64,000 nucleotides of DNA from Thermosipho sp. (in: thermotogales) (GCA_017656345.1 JACDNZ010000003.1:84251-148250), one strand, 5' to 3'; counted from the first letter of the stretch, positions 47,456 to 57,669 are shown. The notes: a model not told the origin generated them from the letters alone. Made by a program: numbers and translations.

Positions 47456-48313
47456 ATGACTATAAAAACATTTGGGAAATTCGAAATTTTTGAACTCAAA
47501 GATACCGAATTTTCACCAAAAGAGAGGGAAATTTTAACTTACATAGTTTCCAAAAAATGTAATATCAGTATTGAAAAAATAATCGATGAAATCTGGATGG
47601 ATAGCGATGAAATTTGTTCAAGAAAAAATTTAACAGTATACTTCTCAAAAATTAATAAAAAAATCAAAAAAGTTGGTAAAATTCAAACAAAAAATTCCGT
47701 TGTATTCCTTGAAACTGATCATCTATCTATAGATTTTGAAATTTTCGAATCATTGGTAAAAAAGTTTGTGGAGTCTGGTGAAGACAGGATTATTGGATTA
47801 AAAGCTTTTGAAATTTATGGTGGTGATTTCTTACCAGGCATAAATTCCAATTGGGTATTAACAACAAGATATTTCTATGAAGATCTCTTTTTCGAATTAG
47901 TAAAACTTCTAGTTGAAAAAGAAAACGACAATTTTCAAAAATTAATCTTTATTAAAAAAATTATCGATACTGGAAACAATTTTGACAATATCATTAGAAT
48001 ACTAAATACCACCCAAAACAACAAAATTGATGCCAAATATTTTGTTGATGAAAATATCTTTAAACTTATTTATTTAAAAGATAAATTAATGCGACATCCA
48101 AGATTCATAGCCATTTCAATTACATTCGAAAATGATTTTGACTTATTAAAATATCTTAGAAAAGGCGATTTTGCAGCTAAAATTTCAAATAAAACTTTCC
48201 AAGTCCTCCTCGAAAAAGATCCTAAAAAAACCGCTACAAGTGAACTCAATGCATTCAAAAAAAGAATTAAAAAGAATGGTGGAATAATCAAATCAACAAA
48301 ACCCCTAAACTAA
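47456..48313 (+). CDS. BTAD/SARP-type transcriptional regulator (3 of 3)
   Basis: The 285-residue protein has an N-terminal winged helix (TIKTFGKFEIFELKDTEFSPKEREILTYI) and a BTAD-like region (AFEIYGGDFLPGINSNWVLTTRYFYEDLF). Its C-terminal segment is RHPRFIAISITFENDFDLLKYLRKGDFAAKISNKTFQVLLEK. The last block resembles the RxxD-x5-GGDEF end of a diguanylate cyclase, with SNKTF replacing GGDEF. It has a good site (CGGAGGTG). It is divergent from unit B, so it probably activates it. Confidence 0.72.
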   Translation: MTIKTFGKFEIFELKDTEFSPKEREILTYIVSKKCNISIEKIIDEIWMDSDEICSRKNLTVYFSKINKKIKKVGKIQTKNSVVFLETDHLSIDFEIFESLVKKFVESGEDRIIGLKAFEIYGGDFLPGINSNWVLTTRYFYEDLFFELVKLLVEKENDNFQKLIFIKKIIDTGNNFDNIIRILNTTQNNKIDAKYFVDENIFKLIYLKDKLMRHPRFIAISITFENDFDLLKYLRKGDFAAKISNKTFQVLLEKDPKKTATSELNAFKKRIKKNGGIIKSTKPLN

Positions 48314-48357
48314 TATAATATGATAAAATTAAATAAAAAACCACAGGAGGGATAAAT

Positions 48358-48720
48358 TTGATTTTAGTCTCAAAAGAATTTACTTTTGATGCAGCACATA
48401 ATTTAGTGAAATACCATGGTAAATGTGAAAAACTCCATGGCCACACATATAAGTTGATCGTTACAATTGCGGGGGAAAAAGATGAAGAAGGAATGGTTAT
48501 TGATTTCTTAGAAATAAAAAAAGTAGTAAAAGAAAACGTATTAAATATTTTAGATCACTCTTATATAAACGAAATAATTGAACAGCCAAGCACTGAAAAT
48601 ATTGCTGAATGGATATGGAACAGGCTATTTGACAAATTAAAAACTGAAAGATATTTTCTCTATGAAATAAAATTATACGAAACTCCCACCTCTTATGTAA
48701 CTTTAAGAAAGGAGTTTTAA
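48358..48720 (+). CDS. queD: 6-carboxy-5,6,7,8-tetrahydropterin synthase (QueD/PTPS family)
   Basis: QueD makes 6-carboxytetrahydropterin in queuosine synthesis. The 120-residue protein has the zinc-binding and catalytic motifs FDAAHNL, CEKLHGHTYKLIV and LDHSYIN, and ends with the family's ETPTSYVTL. It starts at a TTG after AGGAGGG. Other preQ0 genes (queC, queE) are not in the window. Its stop overlaps the next start by one base. Confidence 0.9.
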   Translation: MILVSKEFTFDAAHNLVKYHGKCEKLHGHTYKLIVTIAGEKDEEGMVIDFLEIKKVVKENVLNILDHSYINEIIEQPSTENIAEWIWNRLFDKLKTERYFLYEIKLYETPTSYVTLRKEF

Positions 48721-49868
48721 TGATGTATAATTTTGATCAAATAATCAATCGAAAAGGAACAAATTCATACAAATGGGATTTTGGTTACAACAAAAATCAA
48801 AAGAACATGCTACCTTTATGGGTTGCGGATATGGATTTTGAAGCTCCTAAAGAAGTCATCGAAGCTATAAAAGCCAGAGCACAACACGGGGTATATGGTT
48901 ATACTTTTAGACCAAAATCATATTACGAATCTATTATTTCCTGGTTCAAAGAATATCATGATACAGAAGTGAGAGAAGAATGGATTGTACCTATCCCAGG
49001 AGTTGTACCTGGAATTTCTTTTGCTATACAAGCTTATACAAATCCAGGGGACAAAATAGTAATTCAACCACCTGTGTACAGACCCTTTTATGAAGTAATA
49101 AACGAACTTGGAAGAAGAATTGTAAAAAACCCTTTAATCGAAGATAACGGAAACTATAAAATGGATTTTGAAAATCTAGAAAAAATTATTGATAAAAGAA
49201 CAAAAATGCTTATTTTATGTAGCCCACATAACCCTGTAGGAAGAGTATGGAAAAAGGAAGAACTGGAAAGACTTGGGGAAATTTGTTTGAAAAATGATGT
49301 CATAATTGTCTCGGATGAAATTCACGCTGATATTGTCTATAAACCTAATAAACACCATATTTTATACACAGTTTCAAACAAATTAATTAATAATGTCATC
49401 GTTTTAACCGCTCCTAACAAAACTTTTAATATTGCTGGACTTCAAACAGGAAATGCAATTATACCCAACAAAAATTTACGCTCAAAATTTGAAGCCGTTA
49501 TTACTTCACAGCACCTTTACATGACAAACATTTTTGGTATCATTGCAACCGAAGCTGCATATAAATATGGTAAAAAATGGTTGGAGGAATTACTTATATA
49601 CCTTAAACAAAATGCAGAATTTGTTAAAGACTTTTTGGAAAAAAACTCAAATGTAAAAACAAATATTCCGGAAGGTACTTTCCTTATGTGGCTTGATTTT
49701 AGAAACTATGATTTTGAAGTTCATAAAAAGTTACTTAATAATGGCCTGTGGTTAAACGAAGGTAGAGAGTTTGGGGAAGAAGGAGCAGGATTTGAAAGAA
49801 TGAATATCGCAACTTCAAGGAAAATAATCAAACAAGCCTTAAATATTATTCTAAAAACTTTAAAATAA
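48720..49868 (+). CDS. MalY/PatB-type PLP enzyme (cystathionine beta-lyase/aminotransferase)
   Basis: This fold-type I PLP enzyme of 382 residues begins with the MalY/PatB opening DFGYNKNQKNMLPLWVADMDFEAP. It contains PGVVPGISFAI, CSPHNPVGRVWKKEEL, VSDEIHADIVY and the lysine motif TAPNKTFNIAGLQTGN. The family cleaves C-S bonds (cystathionine or cysteine) and some members are regulatory. It is translationally coupled to queD, a coupling with no obvious metabolic link. Confidence 0.88.
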   Translation: MMYNFDQIINRKGTNSYKWDFGYNKNQKNMLPLWVADMDFEAPKEVIEAIKARAQHGVYGYTFRPKSYYESIISWFKEYHDTEVREEWIVPIPGVVPGISFAIQAYTNPGDKIVIQPPVYRPFYEVINELGRRIVKNPLIEDNGNYKMDFENLEKIIDKRTKMLILCSPHNPVGRVWKKEELERLGEICLKNDVIIVSDEIHADIVYKPNKHHILYTVSNKLINNVIVLTAPNKTFNIAGLQTGNAIIPNKNLRSKFEAVITSQHLYMTNIFGIIATEAAYKYGKKWLEELLIYLKQNAEFVKDFLEKNSNVKTNIPEGTFLMWLDFRNYDFEVHKKLLNNGLWLNEGREFGEEGAGFERMNIATSRKIIKQALNIILKTLK

Positions 49869-49895
49869 GCCTCCAGATTGGAGGCTTATTTTTTC
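49863..49895. terminator. Bidirectional terminator between the MalY/PatB gene and trkH
   Basis: AAATAAGCCTCCA-GAT-TGGAGGCTTATTT is a perfect 13-pair stem with A/T runs on both sides. It sits between convergent genes and overlaps both gene ends. Confidence 0.92.
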
Positions 49896-51397
49896 TAAAA
49901 TTCAATATGATGATTATGCCCTTTTAACTTTTCATACAAATCAATAACCAGCTTAGACACTGCGTAAATTACTGCTAGAAATTCAAGTCGTCCAGTAAAC
50001 ATTGCTAAAATCAAAGTCCACATAGCTCCCAACGGCATATTTGGAGAAGTTATTCCCACTGATAAACCCACACCATTCATCGCAGAAGAAAATTCAAACA
50101 TAGAACTTGTTAAATTATATCCATATAAAGACAGAATTATACTTCCAACAAAAAAGGTGAAGAAGTACATCGAAAAAACCAATAAAATTTCTTTTATATC
50201 TTCACTTGTTATAAAATTCCTATTTTGGCCTTTCCAAACCGATATTTTCGTAATACTCCTTGATGGTAAAAGAAATTCCTTAATCGAGTGAAACACTAAC
50301 CTTATTGTTATCCAAATTCGATACTGTTTCAAACCACCTGCTGTTGAATCCATTCCTCCACCAGCAAGCATCAATGACGTTAAAATAAACATCGCCACAC
50401 CAAAATTTATCCAGAGTGGACTTGAAAGATCCACAGTAGAAAATCCAGTCCCGGTAAGTGCAGAAGTTGTCTGGAAAATGGCCTGCCTGAATCCTTCTGA
50501 AAAATCTGTGAATATTTTACCTATACCGTTAGTGGTTATTATAACAGCTGTAATAAATATTGTTGAAATCATTAGCCAGGGTTCACCGTTTTTTAATAAT
50601 GCTCTATAATTCCGTTTCCATAAAGCATAATGTACTCCAAAACCTGTTCCACCTAAAAACATTAATATCATTGTAACTACTTCAACAGTTAAATTATTAT
50701 ATTCACCAATACTTCCATTTCTAACTGAAAATCCTCCTGTTGCAAGAGCAGTTAAAGAATGATTAAAAGCATCAAAAAGTGGCATACCAGCAATATCAAG
50801 TAAAATAACTCCCGCTGCTGCATATACCACATAAATTAATGAAATAATTCGTGCAGATCTTTTAATATTAGGAGCAATATTATCAACTCTACCCTCAGCA
50901 TGATATAATCCAAACCCTTTAGGACCTATAACAGAACCCATCATTATAAGTGCAAACCCCGCTCCACCAATAAACTGCATCAAACTTCTCCAGACCAATA
51001 TTAGTTTTGACACATTACTTACTTTCGGAAACATCGTCAAACCAGTAGTTGTAAAACCACTTGTAGCCTCAAAAATTGCCTGTGAGAAAGTTAAATGTTC
51101 AATAAGCATAAAAGGTACAGAACCAATCAAAACAACAAATAACCATGTAAATAAAACAATTACTGCACCTTCTCTTACAGTAACGGAGTGAGATGAATTA
51201 ACATTAGTTAATCTTTTTAAAACAAAACCAAAAACAAAGGAAATTGAAGCAGGAATAACAAATGCAAAGATGTGCTCCCATTCGGCTGGATAGAAAAATA
51301 CAAACAATATAGGAAAGAGTACTATAATCGTGTAAAACATTAATACATTTCCAACATTATAAAAAATAATCCTGTACTGCTCGCTCTTCTTTGGCAT
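49895..51397 (-). CDS. trkH: Trk/Ktr potassium uptake channel subunit
   Basis: This membrane protein has four pore-like repeats, with selectivity-filter-like segments such as ATSGFTTTGLTMFPKV, ALATGGFSVRNGSIG, ALTGTGFSTVDLSSPLW and SAMNGVGLSVGITSPNMP. These contain the single filter Gly residues of TrkH/KtrB. The ATG at 51397 after GGGTG gives 500 residues and follows the regulatory subunit gene by one base. It takes up potassium across the inner membrane under RCK-subunit control. Confidence 0.92.
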   Translation of the reverse strand: MPKKSEQYRIIFYNVGNVLMFYTIIVLFPILFVFFYPAEWEHIFAFVIPASISFVFGFVLKRLTNVNSSHSVTVREGAVIVLFTWLFVVLIGSVPFMLIEHLTFSQAIFEATSGFTTTGLTMFPKVSNVSKLILVWRSLMQFIGGAGFALIMMGSVIGPKGFGLYHAEGRVDNIAPNIKRSARIISLIYVVYAAAGVILLDIAGMPLFDAFNHSLTALATGGFSVRNGSIGEYNNLTVEVVTMILMFLGGTGFGVHYALWKRNYRALLKNGEPWLMISTIFITAVIITTNGIGKIFTDFSEGFRQAIFQTTSALTGTGFSTVDLSSPLWINFGVAMFILTSLMLAGGGMDSTAGGLKQYRIWITIRLVFHSIKEFLLPSRSITKISVWKGQNRNFITSEDIKEILLVFSMYFFTFFVGSIILSLYGYNLTSSMFEFSSAMNGVGLSVGITSPNMPLGAMWTLILAMFTGRLEFLAVIYAVSKLVIDLYEKLKGHNHHIEF

Positions 51398-51398
51398 A

Positions 51399-52058
51399 TT
51401 ATTCACCCGTTAATAAATTAGCTATTTCAGTTTGAATTGTTGGAACGGCAACTATGAATAATTTATCTCCTGCTTTAAGTATTGTATCACCATGAGGAAT
51501 TACTACTTCACCTTTTCTTAAAATACCACCAACTACACAATCATGTGGTAACCCTATATCTTTTAGTTTTTGATCAATTACTTTTGAATTTTCAGGTATC
51601 TCTATTTTTAAGAACGCTAATTTTCCTTCTTCTAATGACAAAAATTCTTCAAGTTCTTTTCCAAATAAAAGATTTTCCAGAGCTCTTTGTAACATTGTAG
51701 TTGTACTAACTACAGCAGTTATTCTTAATTTTTTAAATAGTTCTATATTATCAGGATTATTGACCAATGTAACAATATTTTTTACTCCGAATATTTTTCT
51801 TGCAAGTTGAGTTATAATTAGATTCTCTTTATCTTTATTTGTTAATACAACAATTATATCTTCCTCTTCTATATCTAGTTGTTCTAAAACAGATCTTTTA
51901 CTGGCATCACCATGTACGACTACCGCCTTTAAATCCCTTGCAAAATCTTCGCATAACTGAGCATCTTTATTAACAACATAAATCCTATATCCCTTACTTG
52001 AAAAAGATTTCGCCAAAAAGTATGCTATTCTTTCTCCGCCTATTATGACAACTTTCAT
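51399..52058 (-). CDS. trkA: Trk/Ktr regulatory subunit with RCK N and C domains
   Basis: The 219-residue protein has a Rossmann RCK_N domain (VVIIGGERIAYFLAKSFSSKGY...VHGDASKRSVLEQLDIEEEDIIVVLTNKDKENL) and an RCK_C domain (about 135-217, with GGILRKGEVVIPHGDTILKAGDKLFIVAV). The glycine motif reads IGGERIA rather than GxGxxG, so nucleotide binding may be altered. It overlaps the second RCK gene by four bases. Confidence 0.88.
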   Translation of the reverse strand: MKVVIIGGERIAYFLAKSFSSKGYRIYVVNKDAQLCEDFARDLKAVVVHGDASKRSVLEQLDIEEEDIIVVLTNKDKENLIITQLARKIFGVKNIVTLVNNPDNIELFKKLRITAVVSTTTMLQRALENLLFGKELEEFLSLEEGKLAFLKIEIPENSKVIDQKLKDIGLPHDCVVGGILRKGEVVIPHGDTILKAGDKLFIVAVPTIQTEIANLLTGE

Positions 52059-52486
52059 TTTTCATCACCAACCACAATATCAGATAACTTTTCTATCGCA
52101 AGAAGTGTGGGTGAAATTGCTTTTACATTATACTCCTCAAAAAGTTTAATATTATCAGGCTCGTAAACCCTGGCAATTACATTTTTTGCAGCAAAATAAT
52201 ATTTACAAGCCATTGATATAAGAAAATTTGTATTATCATCTTCTGTTAAAACAAAAATATAATCGGCTTTATCTACTTTTGCTTCCAACAAAACATCTTT
52301 TTCTGTGGCATCACCCGAAATTGTAAATCCGGTGAATTCTATAGAAAGGTTTTCAAAAGCTTTTTCGTCTTTATCCACTACAACTACGTTATGTCCTATT
52401 GCTGATGCTTTACTGGCAACATTTGCTCCAACTTTCCCACAACCAATTACAACCAGGTATAAGTTCCCATTACTACTTTTTTTCAT
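52055..52486 (-). CDS. RCK_N-only Trk/Ktr regulatory protein
   Basis: This single Rossmann RCK_N domain of 143 residues has an intact VIGCGKVGANVA motif and TISGDATEKDVLLEAKVDKADYIFVLTEDDN. It has no RCK_C domain. The ATG at 52486 follows GGTGGAG, and the track start is upstream inside the response-regulator gene. With the two-domain partner next door it may form a hetero-oligomeric gating ring, this protein binding the nucleotide. Confidence 0.85.
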   Translation of the reverse strand: MKKSSNGNLYLVVIGCGKVGANVASKASAIGHNVVVVDKDEKAFENLSIEFTGFTISGDATEKDVLLEAKVDKADYIFVLTEDDNTNFLISMACKYYFAAKNVIARVYEPDNIKLFEEYNVKAISPTLLAIEKLSDIVVGDEK

Positions 52487-53081
52487 CTTTCTCCACCTTC
52501 TCTTTTCCTGGATCCAAAGCTTTTGCAGCATTAAAGTGTCTTAAAGCTAATTCCTCATTTCCTCTTCGCTTTAAAAGTTCATACATCAAATAATGAGGAA
52601 CCGGAGATGATGGAGCAAATTTAAACATTTGCCTAATAGATTTTTCTGCACGATTTAAATCACTACTCTTTAAATATTCATTTGCTTCTCTTAATAATCT
52701 ATCGAATGTTTCTCTTGGTTTTTCAAGTAGTTGTTTAACCTTTGTAAGTAATTCTTCTTTTGTGAAAGGCTTTGAAAGAAAATCTACATTTTCATATTTG
52801 AAAAATTCTGCAATTATCTCAGGTTTCACATAAGCAGAAATAATTAAAATCGGTATATCAATTGCCTTTTTCCTGATTTCTCTAATTAATTCTAATCCTG
52901 ATTTTCCTGGAAGTTTTACATCAGTTATTACCATGTCGTAATTTTCGGAATTCTTTTCAAATGCTTCTAAAGCTTCTTCAGCACTTACATATGCCTCTAT
53001 TTTCGTGTTTTCATCACTTAGAAATTTCTCTATAAGAAGCCTTACATTTCTCTCATCATCTACGATCAATATATTTGCCAT
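52473..53081 (-). CDS. Response regulator receiver domain with TPR-like tail
   Basis: Residues 1-120 form a CheY-like receiver with acidic pocket IVDDE, phospho-acceptor Asp in MVITDVKLPGKSG, then ISAY and the Lys in LSKPFTKEEL. Residues about 130-195 form one or two TPR-like helical pairs (AEKSIRQMFKFAPSSPVPHYLMYELLKRRGNEELALRHF). There is no DNA-binding or enzymatic output, so it probably acts by protein contact. No kinase is adjacent. It overlaps the RCK_N gene by 14 bases, which hints at control of potassium uptake. Confidence 0.85.
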   Translation of the reverse strand: MANILIVDDERNVRLLIEKFLSDENTKIEAYVSAEEALEAFEKNSENYDMVITDVKLPGKSGLELIREIRKKAIDIPILIISAYVKPEIIAEFFKYENVDFLSKPFTKEELLTKVKQLLEKPRETFDRLLREANEYLKSSDLNRAEKSIRQMFKFAPSSPVPHYLMYELLKRRGNEELALRHFNAAKALDPGKEKVEKDEKK

Positions 53082-53103
53082 AGAATCCTCCTTAAAAGAA
53101 AAA

Positions 53104-53125
53104 GTTAGGGGGAAAACCCCCTAAC
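53104..53125 (-). terminator. Terminator after pgk-tpi
   Basis: GTTAGGGGG-AAAA-CCCCCTAAC is followed on the minus strand by TTTTTCTTTT. The SD of the next gene (response regulator) begins directly after it. Confidence 0.9.
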
Positions 53126-53130
53126 AGATA

Positions 53131-55083
53131 TTATACCACTCTTGAAATTATATTGCCAAGTTTTAGGAAACTTTCCTTTAAACTTGCGCCTCCTACCAAA
53201 CCTCCATCAATATCAGGCTTTATGATTAACCCAAAGAAATTTTCAGGCTTTATACTTCCACCATACAAAATCCTTACTCTTTCAGCCTTTTCTGGAGAAT
53301 ACATCTTTGCAATTAATTCTCTTATAAATTTATGAACCTCTTGAGCCTGTTCTGGTGTTGCAACTTTACCCGTACCAATTGCCCAAACAGGTTCATATGC
53401 AATAACTACTTTTTCAATATCTTCAACCTTCCTTAAACCCTTTCGCAATTGAGTTTCTACAACGGCAAATGTTAATTCTTCCTCTCTTTCTTCCAATTTT
53501 TCACCAACACAAAGTATAGGTGTTAATCCCACTTCTATAGCTTTTAATACTTTCATATTTATAACTTCATCTGTTTCACCAAAAATATTTCTCCTTTCAC
53601 TATGTCCTAAAATTACATACTCTACTCCCAATTCTTTCAACATTTTCCACGAAACTTCACCTGTATAAGCTCCAGAATCCTCATAATGCATGTTTTGAGC
53701 TGCAACTTTTATGTTTGAGTCTTTCAAAATTTCACTAACGCCAGGTATTGATACAAACGGCGGAGCAACAACTATTTCATATTCTTTAACGCCCACAAAT
53801 CCATTTAATAAAAATCCCGCAAATTGATTCGCTTCTGTTGGAGTTTTGTTCATCTTCCAATTACCAGCCAAAATTACTCTTCTAGTTTTTTTTTTGCTTG
53901 CAATTGAAGAAATTCCTGGTAACTCTTTACCTTCAAGAAACTCTAAAGATGCCCCTCCACCTGTTGATACATGAGAGAATTTTCCTTTTATACCAAACTG
54001 TGCAACTGCTGCTGCGCTGTCTCCTCCTCCAACAACAGAAATGGCACCGTTAGATGTCTCATTGGCTATTGCAAGTGCTATTTCTTTTGTACCATTTGCA
54101 AAATCTTCAATTTCAAATACTCCCATTGGGCCATTCCAAGCTATTGTTTTTGCACCAGCTAATTTTTCTTTAAATAATTCAATTGTCTTTGGACCAATAT
54201 CAAGGCCCATCCAGCCTTCGGGAATACCTTCATCCATTTCAAACACTTTCTTCTCCACACCTGCTTTAATTTCCTGGGCACAAACAGCATCAACAGGTAA
54301 GACTAATTCCACACCTTTTTCTGATGCTTTATTCAATAAATCTTTTGCCAATTCAACTTTATCTTCTTCAACTAACGAAGAACCGATTTCTTTATTTAAA
54401 GCCTTTAAAAAAGTAAACATCATAGCTCCACCAATGAGTATCTTATTAGCTTTTTCAAGTAAATTTGTAATAACTCCTATTTTATCAGAGACTTTTGCAC
54501 CACCTAACACTACAACATAAGGTTTTTCAGGATTTAAAGCCGCTTTTGAAAGAAATTTAATTTCTTTTTCCATCAAAAATCCTGCAACACTTGGAATATA
54601 TTGTGCTATTCCCACATTGCTTGCATGTGCTCTATGAGCCGTTCCAAAAGCATCATTAACATGCAGGTCAGCAAGGTCAGCCCACCTTTTCGCAAGTTCT
54701 GGATCATTCTTAGTTTCACCTTTGTCAAATCTTGTATTCTCAAGTAAAATTACATCACCTGGTTTAGCTTCATTAATTACTTTTTCAACTTCTGTTCCAT
54801 ATAAATAAGGTACAAATATTACTTCCTTTTCTAAAAGTTCTGATAATCTCTGAGCTACAGGTTTAAGGGAAAGTTCTGGTTTTGGTTCTCCTTTAGGCCT
54901 ACCAAGATGGGAAAGTAAAATTGTAATTGCTCCTTGTTCTACTGCATATTTTATTGTTGGTAATGCTTCAACTATTCTTGTGTCATCGGTAATTTTTCCA
55001 TCTTTCAACGGAACATTAAAATCAACTCTCATAATTACTTTTTTATTTTTTATATCTACATCTTTTATTGTTAATTTTTCCAT
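53131..55083 (-). CDS. pgk-tpi: Phosphoglycerate kinase-triosephosphate isomerase fusion
   Basis: Residues 1 to about 400 are phosphoglycerate kinase ([19 protein letters not shown], and a C-terminal [12 protein letters not shown] with [18 protein letters not shown]). From about 402 the sequence is triosephosphate isomerase ([18 protein letters not shown], and the catalytic Glu in [14 protein letters not shown]). The fusion is a Thermotogales trait. The ATG at 55083 follows GGGAGGTG and gives 650 residues. The join contains a ten-A run read as KKK. A -1 shift there meets TAG at once and would yield free PGK of about 400 residues. Confidence 0.95.
   Translation of the reverse strand: MEKLTIKDVDIKNKKVIMRVDFNVPLKDGKITDDTRIVEALPTIKYAVEQGAITILLSHLGRPKGEPKPELSLKPVAQRLSELLEKEVIFVPYLYGTEVEKVINEAKPGDVILLENTRFDKGETKNDPELAKRWADLADLHVNDAFGTAHRAHASNVGIAQYIPSVAGFLMEKEIKFLSKAALNPEKPYVVVLGGAKVSDKIGVITNLLEKANKILIGGAMMFTFLKALNKEIGSSLVEEDKVELAKDLLNKASEKGVELVLPVDAVCAQEIKAGVEKKVFEMDEGIPEGWMGLDIGPKTIELFKEKLAGAKTIAWNGPMGVFEIEDFANGTKEIALAIANETSNGAISVVGGGDSAAAVAQFGIKGKFSHVSTGGGASLEFLEGKELPGISSIASKKKTRRVILAGNWKMNKTPTEANQFAGFLLNGFVGVKEYEIVVAPPFVSIPGVSEILKDSNIKVAAQNMHYEDSGAYTGEVSWKMLKELGVEYVILGHSERRNIFGETDEVINMKVLKAIEVGLTPILCVGEKLEEREEELTFAVVETQLRKGLRKVEDIEKVVIAYEPVWAIGTGKVATPEQAQEVHKFIRELIAKMYSPEKAERVRILYGGSIKPENFFGLIIKPDIDGGLVGGASLKESFLKLGNIISRVV
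53882..53895 (-). other. A10 slippery site with -1 frame stop at the PGK/TIM junction
   Basis: The minus strand reads GCAAGC, then ten As, then CTAGA. Frame zero reads AAA AAA AAA ACT AGA (fusion). After a -1 slip it reads AAC TAG (stop at 53884-53882). A +1 shift also stops after CTA GAA GAG. Either ribosomal or transcriptional slippage would release PGK alone. Confidence 0.7.
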
Positions 55084-55109
55084 TTTTTTCACCTCCCAAT
55101 TTAAATAAC

Positions 55110-55126
55110 GGGGGCAAAAAGCCCCC
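55110..55126 (-). terminator. Intergenic hairpin between gap and pgk-tpi, possible attenuator
   Basis: The minus strand reads GGGGGC-TTTTT-GCCCCC followed by GTTATTTAAATT. It lies between the gap stop and the pgk-tpi SD. The weak T tail suggests partial termination rather than a full stop. Confidence 0.6.
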
Positions 55127-55148
55127 ATATTCCAAACTAAATTAACCA

Positions 55149-56255
<1,107 letters not shown>

Positions 56256-56261
56256 TTAAAT

Positions 56262-57599
56262 CTAAAAATCGTAATTAATCTCCATAAATAAGCCTAAATT
56301 AAATATCCATTCATCCTCATCTGAGGGCATAAAATAGGGTTTACCTACCAAATCATTTGCATCCACAAGTTTTAATTTATTTAAAATTAATCCAACATCC
56401 AGTTTTCCACCAAAGGTAATTATACCAAAATCCTTTTTAATCATTATTTTTAACTGGAAAGTCTTTTCTAAATTATCTTCGTTTAGTAAGTTAAAACCAG
56501 GATCATACGTATCTTTTTCTGTCCAGGGATTCACTGGAGATTTTGTTCCTGAAAACACCATTTCAAACCCTGAATATATCTCAACATCATTTTCTACCCA
56601 TAATGCATCCAGTAAAAATGCTATATTGTTTTCACCATATTTATATCCAATATAATTATCTTTATAATCAACAATTATATTACCGAATATTGTTTCAGTA
56701 TAATATGTATAGCCATACAAGAGAGGATTACCATCATTACCCGAAGGTTGAAATGTATATTTTGTTGCACCTGCATGATAAAAACCTATTTTCAAATTCC
56801 CTTTTAAATTTCTCCATCCTCCAATTGACCACGCAATCTTATCCACAGTAGAGTTGTCTGGATCAAAAATTCTATTAGCATTAAAATCATCGAATAATAT
56901 CTGTGCATATAAATATTGTTCTTGATCTTTATAATCAACAAAAAAGCCCATTAATGAATTATCATCAAACAAATCACTATCATAAAAAGGACTTTCTCTG
57001 ACATATTGAATAAAAAAATTGGGTACTGGATTTAAAAAATAATCCAAATCAAATGTAGTTCTTGATGCATAAACAACCGATCCTTCATACCCAAATCTGA
57101 AATTACCAATTTTGACAGCATAGTACTTAAAATTCATTCCTTTATCTACGAATTTATCCCCATCATAATAAGATATAAGTACGTAACGTGTTTCATATTC
57201 AAATTCCTTGCCAGCATATTTAATTGAAACAGTTGGTCTTGCATGACCAAGTGATGAGAAATACAATGAATACGGAGAATCAACTATATCATAATTTGAA
57301 AGATTTCCCAAAGAAAAATTGAGATTATTAACGGAAAACCTTATTCCAGAATCAGGTAAAATCACATAATAATTTCCATAGAATGGATATAAAAATGGCG
57401 GAAATTTACCATCATTTGAAAAATACAATGAAGCATTAAATGAAAAATTTTCAGACTTATAACTTATCTCTGGTTGAAAAGAATTAAAAAACAAATTTGT
57501 ATTATTTACCGTAAAAATATTTTGCTGGTATTTAAGTGAAAAAGTTATACCCAATACCAGCATTGGAAACAGCAAAAAGCAAATAAATGCTTTTTTCAC
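56262..57599 (-). CDS. Exported outer-sheath beta-barrel-like protein
   Basis: A signal peptide (KKAFICFLLFPMLVLG) is followed by about 425 residues of alternating strands rich in Tyr, Phe and Asn, ending in the terminal aromatic pattern LFMEINYDF. There are no cysteines in the mature part and no membrane helix. This is the look of a porin-like barrel in the outer membrane or toga, with faint similarity to capsule-assembly Wzi proteins. I cannot name the family. It is a single-gene unit upstream of gap. Confidence 0.6.
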   Translation of the reverse strand: MKKAFICFLLFPMLVLGITFSLKYQQNIFTVNNTNLFFNSFQPEISYKSENFSFNASLYFSNDGKFPPFLYPFYGNYYVILPDSGIRFSVNNLNFSLGNLSNYDIVDSPYSLYFSSLGHARPTVSIKYAGKEFEYETRYVLISYYDGDKFVDKGMNFKYYAVKIGNFRFGYEGSVVYASRTTFDLDYFLNPVPNFFIQYVRESPFYDSDLFDDNSLMGFFVDYKDQEQYLYAQILFDDFNANRIFDPDNSTVDKIAWSIGGWRNLKGNLKIGFYHAGATKYTFQPSGNDGNPLLYGYTYYTETIFGNIIVDYKDNYIGYKYGENNIAFLLDALWVENDVEIYSGFEMVFSGTKSPVNPWTEKDTYDPGFNLLNEDNLEKTFQLKIMIKKDFGIITFGGKLDVGLILNKLKLVDANDLVGKPYFMPSDEDEWIFNLGLFMEINYDF

Positions 57600-57669
57600 T
57601 AATACCCCCCCTCATTTTCATTTCAAATCTTTTTAATTATACCTCAAAAACAAATAACTATATAAAAAA

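Noticed and set aside
54041-54520. 159-residue plus-strand ORF antisense to pgk
   Set aside because: It is a shadow of the PGK coding frame.
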